In this document: positions 48,310-61,500 of the stretch, in pieces | How the letters are laid out: each line of letters begins with the position of its first letter | Position numbering within the stretch: position 1 is the stretch's first letter | NCBI GenBank assembly: GCA_004009845.1 | Contig: RMBW01000021.1 | Location: forward strand, 124,001-188,000 | Origin: Davidsoniella eucalypti | Lineage: Eukaryota > Ascomycota > Sordariomycetes > Microascales > Ceratocystidaceae | Length of the DNA stretch: 64,000 nt | Direction: 5' to 3' | Made by a program: the position numbers and the translations under genes | Notes under the pieces: generated by a model | The model's database searches: none | Told to the model about the DNA's origin: nothing | Seen by the model: the letters and a program-made list of their open reading frames with translations, nothing else

Positions 48310-50194
48310 CTATATGAATGCATCATTTTCTGGAAGCTCATTCCGGAACATCATGTATGCTTGCTCTAGCTCGAACTCTAACTGGAGCCTCATTCTTAGA
48401 GCACAGATTGAGGGCCACACAGATCTCTCGCCCTTACTAATCCAATAGTTGACATTATCCTTCGTGGGGTTATCTAGTAGCAGTAGATAATCCTTCAACT
48501 TGACTTCTGGAGCGATGGTGACACTGGCTTTGTTATGAAGGTCGACATTCATGAAGAACTGGCAAATAAAGGCTGGTAGCAACCCTAAAACGTCTAATTG
48601 TTGCATACGTAGATTCACTTCAGCACCCACGATACGGGCCATGAATCTAACAAGCTTCATAAGCTGTGAATGACTACCGTAAGGGTCTGGGCCATGCATA
48701 TCGCTTTGGATAAATGGCAATATATAAGGGCGTGCCTGGCTCACTAGGAAATGGTTCACGTTAAAAGATCTTGCGATGTTATCGAGTGGACGCATACAGT
48801 CATGGGGATGGTCGTCCATCACGCTATGGTCCCAGGGCACAATCTCATCTAGATGGTTTTTGCATAGGATAGTAGTGCGACGACCACCTGAAAATGACTG
48901 TGCAGCAGAATTTGAGGCCACTGCTGCGGTCCAGATCAACTACGATACGATATGTTAGCGAGAGATACGGTCATGGAGGGTACAGGCTAGATCTACATAC
49001 CACATTGGGAGCATTGAGATAGTTGAGTAGCAATGGTGCTCCCTTGCCCCCAGGAACGGGAACAATGATGTTGAGAATGATGCTAGATTTCTCGTGAGCT
49101 TCGTCAAAAGTGATTTCGCCAAGGTTCGCCAAGGCGCATTCTTCTAGCACATCAACGTCCCAAAAGTAGCCTTTGCGGCAATATCTGATCATTCGAGACA
49201 CTAGTTTGAAGAGTCTCATCAGCCACAAGTGGCCCCATTTGCCCTTGCGTGAAAGGGCAGATAGATCGATTCCGTGTCCATTGAGCAACTCCGGAAGGTC
49301 ATGAGGACTGGTCACGCCTATCAGAGCTGCCATTAATGATCCGGTAGCGACGCCAGTGATGATCCGTGGGAGAAGGTTTTGATGATAGAGAGCCCGGGCA
49401 ACACCCAAGTGGCAAAGGCTAAACATAGCTCCGCCTTCTAAAAGTAGCGAAGAACAGCCAAGTACACGGCGAGATGCAACGACAAAGTCCATCTTCATAT
49501 CAAACGGCATGAAACGTGCAGCGTCATGGCGATATCCAGCACTTGGGTTATTCGGTAACTGCAATATCACGTGCAGCAGCGTGAGCATTTTGTACACAAA
49601 GGTTTCGATAACGAACTTTGTGTGCCCAAAGCAGTGTTGGTACAATCTTGCTGTGGTGATGTTGCCGAGGTTCCGATGCAAGCCAGAGCGAAAAAGCTCG
49701 GACATGAGAAAGCCATCTGACTGCACGATGGCTTCGTCGATGGCAGAAATGTGAGCCATGATCATTTCACGGTTATAGTGGCGCGATCGGGCATCGAAAC
49801 GCCACGAATCGAGTCCAAGCAGGTGGTTAAGATTGTCAGCAGCTTCCTGCCACTGATGATAGTTTTGCGCCTCCACATATCGTTGTCTCCAACTGGAAAG
49901 CGGCGATTGCCAGAAAAGCGTATAGGCTAGCCACTAAATCAGTCATGTAGGTCAGTATGATGGAGCTCGAGAATCGGCCGGAGGAAGAAGAAATACCATA
50001 TAGCCGCTATACACAACGTAGAGCAAATCATAGCCAATGAGGCGTATTAAAAAGGTGCGTACCCAGCTGAAGCACGACTCCGTAGTCTTCTTGACGGCCA
50101 CGACCGACCCGCTCCTACAGTCCATCAGGCCTTCCATTTGTACAGACAAGCCAAAGTCAGAACGGCGATCAAGGTCGGAATTGAACATAACCAT
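48310..50194 (-). CDS. Patatin-like phospholipase / DUF3336 (Tgl3/4/5-type) protein, probably catalytically altered
   Basis: Member of the fungal DUF3336-patatin family (triacylglycerol lipase/lysophospholipid acyltransferase relatives, lipid-droplet or membrane associated). Exons are 50194-49997, 49933-49001 and 48939-48310; introns are 63 and 61 bp; 586 aa. Exon 1 has a hydrophobic segment (about 46-66) that continues across intron 1 as SGYM-WLAYTLFW. DUF3336 follows (SWRQRYVEAQNYHQWQEAA, LLGLDSWRF). The patatin core has the glycine-rich oxyanion loop LLLEGGAMFSLCHLGV, and the helix after it carries ITGVATGSLMAALIG. The nucleophile elbow expected as G-x-S-x-G is G260-V-A262-T-G264, so the Ser position is Ala. 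The Asp motif region reads WDHSVMDDHPHD in place of DGS/DGA. The C-terminal FNVNHFLVSQARPYILPF is family-typical. No frameshift, so it looks like an expressed pseudoenzyme or a variant active site. Confidence 0.85.
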
Positions 50195-51050
50195 AATAAT
50201 ATGGAATAGGGCAGCTTCCTTATATGAGGCTATAGCGCAGCCCAGGGGGGCAAACTCGCTTTATCACGCCAACTTGCGCGGCAAACAGAGCTGGAATGAT
50301 GCCGACCAAGACATCACCGGCACGACGAATGCAATAGGAGTTAATCGAAAGACAATTCCGCGCAAAAAAATATAGTAAAGGCGTGGCTATGTTGGGAGTG
50401 GTGGATAAACTTGAGAAATATTATGAAAAAAAGAAAATAGATGTTGGCCTAAATAAGGACCTTGCTTTCAGCTGGATCAATTGGAGAAGTTTTCTATCTT
50501 TCTTCACATGCTCACTTGTCGATCGTTAATTTTTCCTCTTCCAGGTGTCGTGTGACAGCTGGGTCATAGTCCACGGCGGCACTTAAGAGTATAATAATTT
50601 GCAGCATTAATAAGTGTTTTTCTCTGGCTAGCTAGACTATAATAATCAAGCTTTACTAGCCTATCTGTTTTAAAACCCGGTTTTGAATAGGTTGCAACGG
50701 GATACTAAGGTTGCGGTACGGCAACTTATCGATCACATGCATGATTGAAGCCGCTAAATATAATTAGTTTCAAATGTCTGCAAATTTAGAAACCCTAACC
50801 CTATATACATTGGTGTACATATGTATACCCGAATATGTATATACAATGCGACCAGAAAACTAGTTGTGGAACTATCATATCAACATGATTATAGAGTTGC
50901 CCGGATCATTTGAAAAAAGGATAGAAAGCAAGCCCATATGATTAAAATAAATATCCTACCGTCTATAGCGCCGGCGGCGTCTTCTGTGCTCCCAAGCCAA
51001 GTGACGTAAAAGAACTATAAAAAACTATAAAACCCCGATATATTTGTTGT
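50195..51050. other. Intergenic region upstream of the patatin-like gene
   Basis: About 860 bp with the patatin-like gene's promoter and the LEO1 3' UTR, AT-rich. Two CCCTAA units at 50793 look like chance. No supported gene. Confidence 0.5.
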
Positions 51051-52337
51051 CTATTCATCATCTTCATCGTCAATGACATTGCGCCGTCTGCGGGATTGGT
51101 GATATGTATCTTCATCTTCATCGTCCGAGTCCGCAGCCTTCTGTCTCTTCTTGCGACGGTGGCGGTCTTCCTTTTCATCATCTTCGTCATCAAGGTTTTC
51201 TTCATCATCTTCCGAGCCTGCTTCCTCCTCTTCGCCACTGGATGCGATGAAGTCATCTTCTTTGTCGTAGTCATTAGCATTGTTACCACCGCTGTAGCCC
51301 ATGTCTTCATCATCGTCAGAGTAGACATTGTTTGCACTCTTGCGTTTGGGTTTACTAGAGCCTGCTGTGCGCTTGCGGTTCCGGTTACTGCTAGACCGGC
51401 CACCCTCTAGTTCGTCAATACCAAGACCACCACCACCGCGGGAGCGAGATGTATTGTCCGTGACACGGGCAGCAGCGGTTTCGCGGCGACGTTGTTGCTT
51501 GGCACGCTCTTTTTCGGCAGCTTCGGCTTGGCGGCGTTGCTGCTCGGGGTCATGTGTAGTCCTGATGAACTGGTTGGTATGAGAGCTGGTCGATTCACGA
51601 ATGCGCATAGCTAGACGTTGTAGGGCCTCATCTTCGTGTGATTTGTTTTGACGGACGGTGTACTCCTCAGTCATATGACCAACAATGACGAAGACTGAAG
51701 ATGCCAGGTGGGCGGCAGCGGCATATGAGTGACCATCCTTTAGTTCGTCGTAGGGCTTGGTCGGATCGGGGGCGGTTGGCTTCTTGAGAACGGTGTAGTG
51801 CTCACCACCGACGCTCATACTCATGGAACCATCGCTCCAACGGTACATCATGGCATTACTGCGCATTTCTCCGGTTTCGGGGTCGACGATATTGCGAACA
51901 GTGGGCTTGGTGCTTTCAGCGCGGGCGTTTTCAAGATCGGCCTTGGTGGGTTTGTAGGAGTGTGGGTCATAAGGTTCAGGCACGAAGCGCAAGAACTTGG
52001 GGACTTTGAAGGTTTGAAGCTATGTGAGCTCTGTTGTTAGCGATTGGCTAGCCATTGGCGGTGGGAGCTTGGCTATTCTTACTCTTCCGTCCTTTGAACG
52101 AGGAGTGGGATGACGGTGGATATCAAGATCTATCAATCTTAGATCTTTAGCTTCTTCAGAATCGACACCGCCAAAGCCATCGTCAAGGTCGTCGTCGTCA
52201 CCAAAAACATCACCAGCGTTGTCATTGTCGTTATCGCCTTGAATTGAGCGCAAGTCATCGTCATCGTCGTCGTGAGCAATTCCGGGGCTGTTGGCCTCGT
52301 CGCCAAAGAGGTCGTCGACTTCTTCAATGTCGGACAT
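51051..52337 (-). CDS. LEO1: Paf1-complex subunit Leo1
   Basis: Nuclear subunit of the Paf1 complex, which travels with RNA polymerase II and supports histone modification during elongation. Exons are 52337-52083 and 52019-51051; the 64-bp intron (GTAAGA, CTAAC, CATAG) joins SKDGR to LQTFKVPKFLRFVPEPYDP. The product is 407 aa. The N-terminus (MSDIEEVDDLFGDE onward) is acidic. The Leo1 domain (about 86-205) shows VPKFLRFVPEPYDP, RWSDGSMSMSVGGEHYTVLK, HMTEEYTVRQNKSHEDEALQ and FIRTTHDPEQQRR. The C-terminus alternates Glu/Asp-rich and Lys/Arg-rich runs, encoded by GAT/GAA microsatellite-like DNA. The start at 52337 was chosen over an upstream in-frame extension to 52580 because the acidic Leo1 N-terminus begins there. 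Confidence 0.93.
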
Positions 52338-53511
52338 GGTGGTAACTGGTAGCGCAGAGCAACAGGATAGCGATATAAAGACGAATGAGCGAATGAATTG
52401 TAAGGGTTGGCCGACGCAACTATGTAGTGTAGTGTGAGACGGTAGCTGTGTGAATCGCAAAAAAAGATAAGCCGAAATTTGTGTTAGAGCGTGAAATGCG
52501 AACGCGCACGTTGTAGCTAGAGCCTTGGTGGCAAGGCTGGCCGACCGACTTTTTTTCTTTGGGACTTGGACGGAAAACAAGCTTGACGGCGACTATTCAA
52601 GCTTCTAAGAGCTGTAGTTGGCTAAATTAAGGTAGTGCTACCATGCGCCACATCTGATTCTCATAGGGGGTCATTAGCAAGAATCGGTGCTGTGGTTGCT
52701 GCCATATACGAATATAGTGCATGACCGGGGATATCAAGGTATAGTTACATACAAAATATGTATAGAGACATTAGTTCTGCACCAACACTACGAGACGAGA
52801 CTTCTAGAAGCAACTAACATACGGCTGCAAGCGCTGAACCCAGCGTCATCACATTCTCGCCTGTCATGGGCCGCTCTGCGCTGTAATTTGCTGCTTTTTC
52901 TGCCTCTGCTGCACTGTCCACCAGAGGCTGTGGCTGTCTGCCTTCTATTGGGCGCCACGACAGGCGGTCCAAAAGGAGTCTAGCGCCACTCCTGAACCTG
53001 ACCCTTTCCTTTCCTTTCTCTCCGCCTTGTTAGTTCGGTTCAATTGAAATGTACCTGGCCTGGAACGAGCCAAGCTGCTTCGTCTTTGACATCTTCTCTC
53101 TCTCCTTCTTTAGCGTGCTGAAATAGCTGTATTCTCTTGTTTCTTCTATACGTCTGTCTGATATCTGGCCCTGAAAGCTGCCGCTTCGCCAACGTTGTTT
53201 TGTTGATCTTTCCCAGCGCTGTTGCCGTCTCTACGGATCTTCGTCACCCCCTCCAAGCAACTAGTATTTATTTGCCTGTGTTGCCCTCGCACCCCGAGTG
53301 ACAGCTTGACGTATATTTGAACAACTCACCCCTCCTGAAATTCCTGAAATTCTTCTCGTGCCTCGTGTATCGCTAGCCCGCCGTTTCTACAAAAAGACAT
53401 ACAAAAAGCTGCGACCACCGCCGCTATCTCATCTGGCTATTCCGTCTGCCCAAGTTACTACTTTAGATAACGCACCGTCCACCACCCGCAGCTTACCTGT
53501 AATCTGTAATC
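52338..53511. promoter_or_regulatory. Shared upstream region of LEO1 and MOB2
   Basis: About 1.17 kb between divergent start codons. It must carry both promoters and 5' UTRs. Pyrimidine-rich tracts (CCTTTCCTTTCCTTTC around 53003-53020, CTCTCTCTCCTTC around 53096-53110) precede MOB2, a common layout upstream of fungal transcription starts. No supported frame. Confidence 0.6.
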
Positions 53512-55560
53512 ATGTCTAACCTGTTCTCGGGAATGTAAGTAAACAACATCCGTCTTACTTTACTACTATACCTGCCCTCCCCCTTCCTCTCTCCGTGCTC
53601 CTTCTACTTGCGCCGGCTGCCCTCTGCTGGCCATCTGGACTGTGTTGCACTGCTGAATGCCATATCAGCTGGCTCTAAATTAGCTTATGGGAGTGACTTT
53701 TGCAAGTTGCACCTACACAATCTACGTCGAGGGATTTGGCGGACATGGGGACTTGGAGAAGCGTTGTGGTTTGAAAACAAGAGCACATGCTATTATTATC
53801 GGTGTTATCGCTGTTGCTTGTAAGCTTCTACAGGCCTCGACTTCATCCATCCCATCCTTATGCCCCCGAAAAACACTGATAACCCTCTATAATCCACCCA
53901 AGCTCTTCATCTATATCATACCCCCTCGCTCATAACCCCGCGCCATGCGCCGGCAGTATCGTGTCGTCGCGATCGTGTCGTCACGCCGTCTGTCATATTT
54001 GATGGATATCCCACTAGAAACATCTTGTAGTAGCCGCAACAGTTTCTGAACCGCTGCTCGCCCAGGCGGTGAGGCACGTGCGCTACTGGCTCACCGGATG
54101 CTACACATAGGATGGCTGGTAGTCGAAGTAGCGAAAAGCTGCATCTCTCGAAAAGCATGCCTCCTGAGTTTCATAGCGTTTTGCTGTCCGGAACTCACTT
54201 GCACCCTCAACCACTCCTGCACCTCCATTCCAGAGCCACAACTAGTCCAGTCGCCTCATCTCTATCCATTCCGTCGCCTTTTGTTCCTGGTACCATTGAA
54301 TTGCTGCAGCGACACCAAGCAGCTCACACATACAGCAGTCCCCGGCGTTGCCACACGCACTCCATCTACTAATCTGTACTTTATAGTAACGCCCGTCTGC
54401 GGGGAGGCAACAGCTCCAACAAGGCTCCAGCGCCTAGCAAAAGTCCCGGCCCCTCGTCGGCCCAACACTCCCCTTCCACATCCAGTACCCCGTCACTGCA
54501 GGTTAACCCACCGGCCGGCGGCAACCAGGGCTCTGGACCCAGTCCTCGCATTCCCCCCCTCACTAGCTCCCCTTCTTTGACCCAGACCATTGGCATGGAC
54601 GACGCCGGTATGGGCTCCAACGCCGATGATATCCTGGCGTCCTATCACCTGCCAAAGCCTATGCCTCTTTGGCTCAACAATTCTTATGCTAAGCACATTG
54701 TCAAGGGCAACTTCATGACTCTAAGCGCGCGGCCCAAGACAGTAGAACAAGGCGAATGGATTGCCCACCAAGGTTAGTCAAGTCCCATCCTATCCACTGT
54801 AATGTGCTGTTTTCCATTTACTAATAACTATACAGTCGTGGAGCACTACCGCAACCTGTGGCATTTTGTGCGTGTCGTCCATGAAAAGGAAGATGATGGC
54901 AAGACTATCTGCAATGCCACCTCATGCCCACGGATGTCTGCCGGCGCGTGAGTTGACCCACGAGATCTCCATACTTGAATAGCAAACTTGATCAACTAAC
55001 ATACATATCTTTTCAGCAACCACTCATTCACATGGTTGAACGCTAAGCGTGAGCCCGTCGAACTCCCTGCTCACGAGTACATGACTCTCATGCAGCGCTG
55101 GATATCTGGAAAAGTTGATGATGACAAAGTCTTCCCCACCGATCCAGCCGGTGTTTCGTTTGCACTAAATGCCAACGTTACCACCAGCACATTAGCACAA
55201 CTGGCAAACCCCAGTGAACGCGACTATATTGGCAAACGTAGTGGTTTCCCTGAGAGCTTCATTGAGGTTTGCCAAATGGTCTTCCGCCAAATGTTCCGAG
55301 TATATGCCCACCTATACTTCGCCCACTATGTCGAGCCCTTCTACCACGTCAACTTGGAGAAGCAGCTAAACTCTTGCTTCTCCCACTTTCTCCTCACTGC
55401 TACAGCGTTGGACATGCTCAAGGCACACGAACTAGAGCCGATGCAGGCCCTCATTGACCTATGGGCTGCAAACGGTACTTTCCCACCAGAGTCTCGGGTC
55501 TACGAGTATGCAAACCTAAAGGTTGGTGAACGTCTGGTGCAGTTATCGAGCCTGTCATAG
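53512..55560 (+). CDS. MOB2: MOB family kinase activator, Mob2-like
   Basis: Mob protein that binds and activates an NDR/LATS-family kinase (Cbk1/Orb6/COT-1 type) in cell polarity and growth. Exons are 53512-53534, 54387-54772, 54836-54947 and 55017-55560, giving 354 aa. Introns 2 and 3 are 63 and 69 bp; intron 1 is 852 bp (GTAAGT donor, CTAAT branch, TATAG acceptor). The first exon encodes MSNLFSG, a start typical of Mob2 proteins. A Ser/Pro-rich segment (about 10-70) precedes the Mob domain. Mob2-type motifs are VKGNFMTLSARPKTVEQGEWIA, CPRMSAGANHSFTWL and LPAHEYMTLMQRWISGKVDDDKVFPT. Zinc ligands are visible as CNATSC (C-x4-C) and AHLYFAH (H-x4-H). Sequence near the GNF/GEW motif is closer to Mob2 than to Mob1, and assignment among Mob2 paralogues is open. 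Confidence 0.88.
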
Positions 55561-58500
55561 ACCATTAAGCCAACACGGGAGTGTACTGGCGGATACTATA
55601 GAAGTTTGCATGCCATGTCGTTACAGAGTTTCTATATATTCTGTAGGGGAACCAAGGATGGGGAAATCATACAACTCTCTGTCGGCGATTCACTGGTTGA
55701 GTCCTTGGCGAAGTAAGGTCGAAGTGACATTCACAAGATGCTTGATGGTGTAGATAATATGGATAGAGTGCATAGGGGAAGTCATAGAGACATGTGACTT
55801 GCATGTCTAACGTGGGAACCATGGTAGATGAATGGCACATTCTGTAATAGATTCGGCTATAATATACATTGAAGTAACCGATAGACTGATTGTTTTATTA
55901 CACATGAAGAGAATGAAAAAGATTAATGTATAATTTCCTGAAGCTGATGCCATAATAACATCTATTAGCTCCAGAAGCCATGTCAGTTGACTCAATGAAC
56001 GATAAGACATATTTTGTATTGTATATCTCCGGCAGATCCGCTTGGAGTTTGTTAGTAATGTTAATAGAGAACGGCTTGTGAAATGCTACCTGTAAATAGG
56101 TGGAACCCGCGAACATAGCATGATGTCTGCCGCTTCTCAATAGACAGTCCTACGATCTGTTGCACCAATATGCCGTAAATTATAGGCTAGTGTATTCAAT
56201 AGTATCTGCATGGATGTATCACGAGTATTAACAGGTCTACTAATGAAAACAACGCTGATATAAATTGGAGCTGGGATAACACAACCACGTATGATATCAC
56301 GAGGTATGAATAGGCAGTATGAATCTCACCAGTATTCACTGTAGTTTGAAGTATAGTTTTCTATCTGATATATATTTGCATAGTTATATGAAGGTACTAC
56401 ATGGCTGTCGCCTCATATATAAGGGACATGTATATGTCATAGAAACTGGGTTAAGAACAACTCACCAAGATCCAAGCAAGTTTACCCATAACTATATAGT
56501 CATGGACACTGGGGATTTCTAGGGCGAGTAGCATAGGCAATTACTATTGGATAATGAAGTATCTGGCGCAAAAGCCTCGTTGTTACACAGAACTAAGCAA
56601 ACCAGCAGAGATAAGTATTCATCTGTGCTAGTCTTTGTTCCTTCTTGCTTAAACCTGGTATATATATATATATATTTTCAAAATTCATTAATCTAATGGA
56701 ACTATAGAGCTATGAAGATGTTGCAAGCCCGGTATACTTCTATATGAATATTAAAATTTACGGAGAGGACAATGCAGTTAGCCGTTGCTCGGTCATATTA
56801 GGAGAGCTATGGCCGTGCGTGGAATGGCAAATATGTTGCTTGAGGCGAATAGACCAGGCGTTGGATATACGAGCTGAGATGTCTTGAACAATCAGCGGTA
56901 GCCTGAGTCTTAGTAGTCAAGATGATAGGGATATGTAAGTCAAGACCTGAAATAGATGTAGTAGTATGGTAGATGAAAGCCATCATGATAGAAGATGCCC
57001 CAAAGTCATGAGATTCCTATACTTTTATTATACACACTTGCTTCCTCCCCAGATAGTAACGGATAACATGTCACAAGATATCCCCACTTGTAAAAAGGCA
57101 TGCTTGGTGTAAGTGTTGGTTAGATACCGGGATGTCTGCGAATATATTGTTTATCCCCATGTCGATGGCTTGTTTGATAAGTGAGGATAGAGCCGATGGA
57201 AAGTCTATTCCATACAATAATTCCCTTGCATAGAATACTGTGGAATGTATACTCAAGAGGGCACTAAATTACGTCGATAAAATTCTAAATGTACAAAACA
57301 CTACATCGTAGTGACACCAACCCGACCCGAGTTTGAGATACATCACAACCCCGCCCATTTCTCGGATCGTTCGATGTATCAACTGGGCTGGAGAATGTCA
57401 CCACAGGGTCTGAGTGAGGAATGGAAAGGATGGAGGCATTTGCAGACACATCAATTTCGTTCCAATGTCATACAAGAACAAAAAGACTGGCCGATGGTGT
57501 AATATTGGTGGTACCCGTTTCAATGATAGAACCCTGGGAGCTTCGGTGATTGGAAGTTAGCCCACTTTCCCCCCCCCAAACAAAACATATTTGCAAGCTG
57601 ACTATCTGCACCATTGCGTTGGAGTATGATTAAAACCAAGGGAAAGCTCACATGTACCACGCACCATGAATTTCAGTTATGTGATAAGGTCACCAGATAG
57701 AAATAATATAGTGTAGAGAGAGAAACAGAACCAGCACGATAAAGGGAAGTAGCAAGCAGCTCAGTATTAAACTACAGCACAATGTCGGACAGCTTGTGGA
57801 AGTGCAATGTATCACAGCGTCCACCCGTTTGTCTTCTTTTCATACCCGGCACGGTATTTGTTCAAACGACCATGCCTAGCTAAAGACATATGATGCAAAC
57901 AAAGTGAGACTGACAAAAATGTTCCGAATGTGCATATGAAGTGGATGAAGCTACAAATACTACTAGATAGTTGGGCTTTGGATAGTCTTGCTAGAAGAGA
58001 AAAAAAGGCACTATCATGGCTAACTTTGAATGAGCCAAAATATACCTCTTGCATACATCTATTGTGTATAAGTAGTACATCTTGCGGAAAAGGAAGACTT
58101 TGAGCTTGTGATAGTTAACACTAGAGAATATACATGAGATGTGGTGTTTGTACCACATCGGAGTCTCAATATGTACATACATATATGTACTATAGCAAGC
58201 ATTGTCAGCCATGATTTGGGTTATCTGGATTGCCAAGACAAATCTTTGCATCTAGTTGGCATTACGAGCAAGGTCTCCATGGCCCATGTTTAATATGGGT
58301 TGATAACTGTGAGACTGTTTTCAACTTTCACTAGGGCCATCTTTGGGCAAGGAAAAAGACTTCATATTTAGCCCCAAGATAGCTAAAATAAAACATGAGC
58401 CAATCAAGCGAGATGTCTCGGGAACTTGAACATGCCAGATGCCTGTTCGTTTGCAGTTTTATCTATAGGAAAAGTGCCATGCTTTCAGTTTTGTTTTCCC

Positions 58501-61500
58501 TATTGGCGAGTAAGAAAGTCTCCGAGTATAGAGCACTGGAAGTATACTTGCACCCGTCGTCAAATCAACAGATAGTGCCTAGAAGGGCTGTTGCAGTCTT
58601 CAGAAAGTGTCGTTCCAAGTGTCTCTACATAAGAGTCAAAGGGATAAGACGGTGAGGCCCCATACAAATCATAATAGAAGCACTGGAAAAACGCAACGCT
58701 TCATGTGGAAATATTTGCCCCCTACATCTGCTTGCTATTATTGACTCTCTTTGCCTTTGTTCTATCACTACTATAGACGATTGTATTTCCTTTTTGCTTT
58801 GTTTCTATAATTGTATATCTGTAGCTCACCGCCATATCCCTGAGATATGTGCAAAAACTTCCTAAACAGGCAAAAATAACCCATATAGACATATTCAACG
58901 TCATGTTAAGAAATGTACGAAAAAAAGATGTACAGTACAAGTGAACTTTCTTTACGTGCACTAGTTTTAGCCGTAGGTGCTCATTATATACATACCTTTT
59001 TTGTGGTTGAGTTTCCCATCCGAAGGCTATTTCTGGTAGATGAGAGAAAAATATGAAGCTTTGACTACATGTGGGAAGACTAAAAAAGGCTCTGTCCCGG
59101 GGACGTAAACGGGGTACTCTGAACTGTATTCTCTATTTTTGCGGGTGTGATGGCTTGCTCAACTGCCGACTTAAGGAGGGCCTCAAAAATGGCGTAATGT
59201 ATTACTTACCTTCTACGGAAAGCCAACTTTTAGCACCATAGTACGCTTCTATTCATATATAAGCTCCAGCTTTGCCATCTATCATGAACCCTGGATAGAA
59301 GATGAGCCTTTTTCTCCTAAAAGATATATACAAGACACATCAGGAAGCAAATATATTAGCTGCCTAGAAACATGCTCCAATAAGAGAGAACTGTCTAGAA
59401 AAGAAAATATATGATACAATAGAGAATGAAAATAGAATTGCTCTGCCACAATCCTGTGTACCACTCTTGCGCCTCTGTTCTTGGCGGAGATTGTTTGGGG
59501 TCTCTTTTTGCTGATGTAATCCCAAGGCATAAGAGGAAAGGTCTCATGAGCAGGGCGTGATACGACGATGAGCATTAGTAAACAGACCGATATCGTGAGG
59601 ATCTATCTAGTGGTCTTATCAATGCTGAGTCTTATTCTGGAAGCGATGGAAACACCGGATGTTGGCTGACAAAATCATTACCGAGGAATCATCACGATAT
59701 AATGGAATTCTCCATATAGACTTCAAGATAAACAAACAAACAAAAGGACGACAGCTAAACAGCGGGCTGCGTATGCACACAGCCGTATATGTATATTTCA
59801 AGTATGGTCTATTGTATCGGGTAGCTCACGGCTTCCTTCCGATAGCTCCAACCGTGCCTCATTGTGTACGTATTCATGGTGAGATTACTATGGCTTGATG
59901 GAACTAGATACCCAAACACACCGCTCTTACCTGGACTAGTGAAAAGGGCGTGAAGTGAAACGCCACGAGGAAGAGCCAGTTCTGGGGGGCGTATGATAGT
60001 GAGATGCCATGGTAGGTTGAACACACTAGGCGACTGAAAGAGAGTGGCAACGCATCCAATGGTGATGGCGGCGAGCTCTACACTGCTAGATCTATAGATC
60101 TGCTACCTGATATACCGAATTAGCGATTATGAAAGACAATATAGCAGAGAAAACAACGGCAGTATGTAGCTACGAGGAAGAGTAATGTCACATCCACCCG
60201 TGACATAGATGCCGTGATATTGATGTACAGGAGCTACAAGTACTATTGGATTGCACCACCGGAATAGTATTGCGGTGTTTGCTCCTGAACACAAGCATAG
60301 GCGTTTTGTGATATATTACATGTCTAGTACCAACAATACGGCTTCATGTTTCATCGTTGGGGGCTCCAGCCGATGGATACTCTAGAGCCGTCCAAGTTGA
60401 AAGCGCTTCTAGGCATGACGACAGTATCTACACAAACCAACGAAAAAGCCTATAAGCAATGCCAACAAATATAGACAGACTCCTTTTATGATATAGAGAC
60501 GGGTGCTGCGCTTGGCTGTGATATTGACGGGGCTGTATGCCCCAACATATCATGGACGAAAAGAACTACGCGGTCCTCAATATATGACGTTCCCAAAAGG
60601 GTTTCTTCTGGGCGTAGTATAAACAAAACCCTTTCATATGATTCTGCAGAGTTTGCCCAACAATGGAAGGTCTGGTGAGCGCGAATTGAGAGAACAGTGT
60701 CGTACACTCACCCCTCTTTCCAGTCTCCAACTTCAGAACGATTCTCGCCACTACCCAAAGATGTCGTAATCCCGATAGGTATACGTGTAGGCAGTGGCAT
60801 AGAAACAGTCGTTTCCATGAATGCTGGAGAGGCTTGTGACTACAGTAAACGAACGAGGCAAGGCCGGTCCGATGTATCGTGTTCCGTTAAACCAAAGTTG
60901 CGTAGACATTGAGTGGACTTCGGAGTCTCTTCTTGCTTTGGAGCATCCATTAGAACCAGTATTTCTGCCACAGTGCTACTGCAACATCTCACAACATAGT
61001 GGCTCACTGTCTTTGGAGTCAATGCCCGAGGCACAATTCCAGAAGGAGAACTCGTGATAGTACGACTTCATGTACGTATGCAGACGGCGCAGGCATATAG
61101 AATCAAAAGAGAAAATCAAATGCACCAAGATATGGAAATTCTGGAGCCTTCTTGAGAAGGCTTCCCAAGCCCGGGTTGTTTAGGCTGACAAGGGCAGTTA
61201 TTTCCCGTACTGAACGGGCAGGGCTTCTACTTAACCATCCATTCATGTATAGAGTAACATGAGGTTTATCTCGTGCTCTACTTCTGGCTACCCTAGCTAT
61301 TTTCCATGTGATACAGGCATATCTTTGTGGGCATACAGTTGAGTTTGGTCGAGCAGGGCGTCCTTGTCGGCCTAGCATCCCTGCAACGCAATAACTTAGC
61401 AAGGGTGAGTGAGTACATGTACTTCTTGCCGGCTATGTAAACTATGAACAGAATAGGCCCGCTCATAGTCGAGGAAGATTATCACGAGCATGCTTTGACA

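Noticed and set aside
50789..50802. Two CCCTAA units, telomere-like
   Set aside because: Only two units, inside an ordinary intergenic region; expected by chance in 64 kb.
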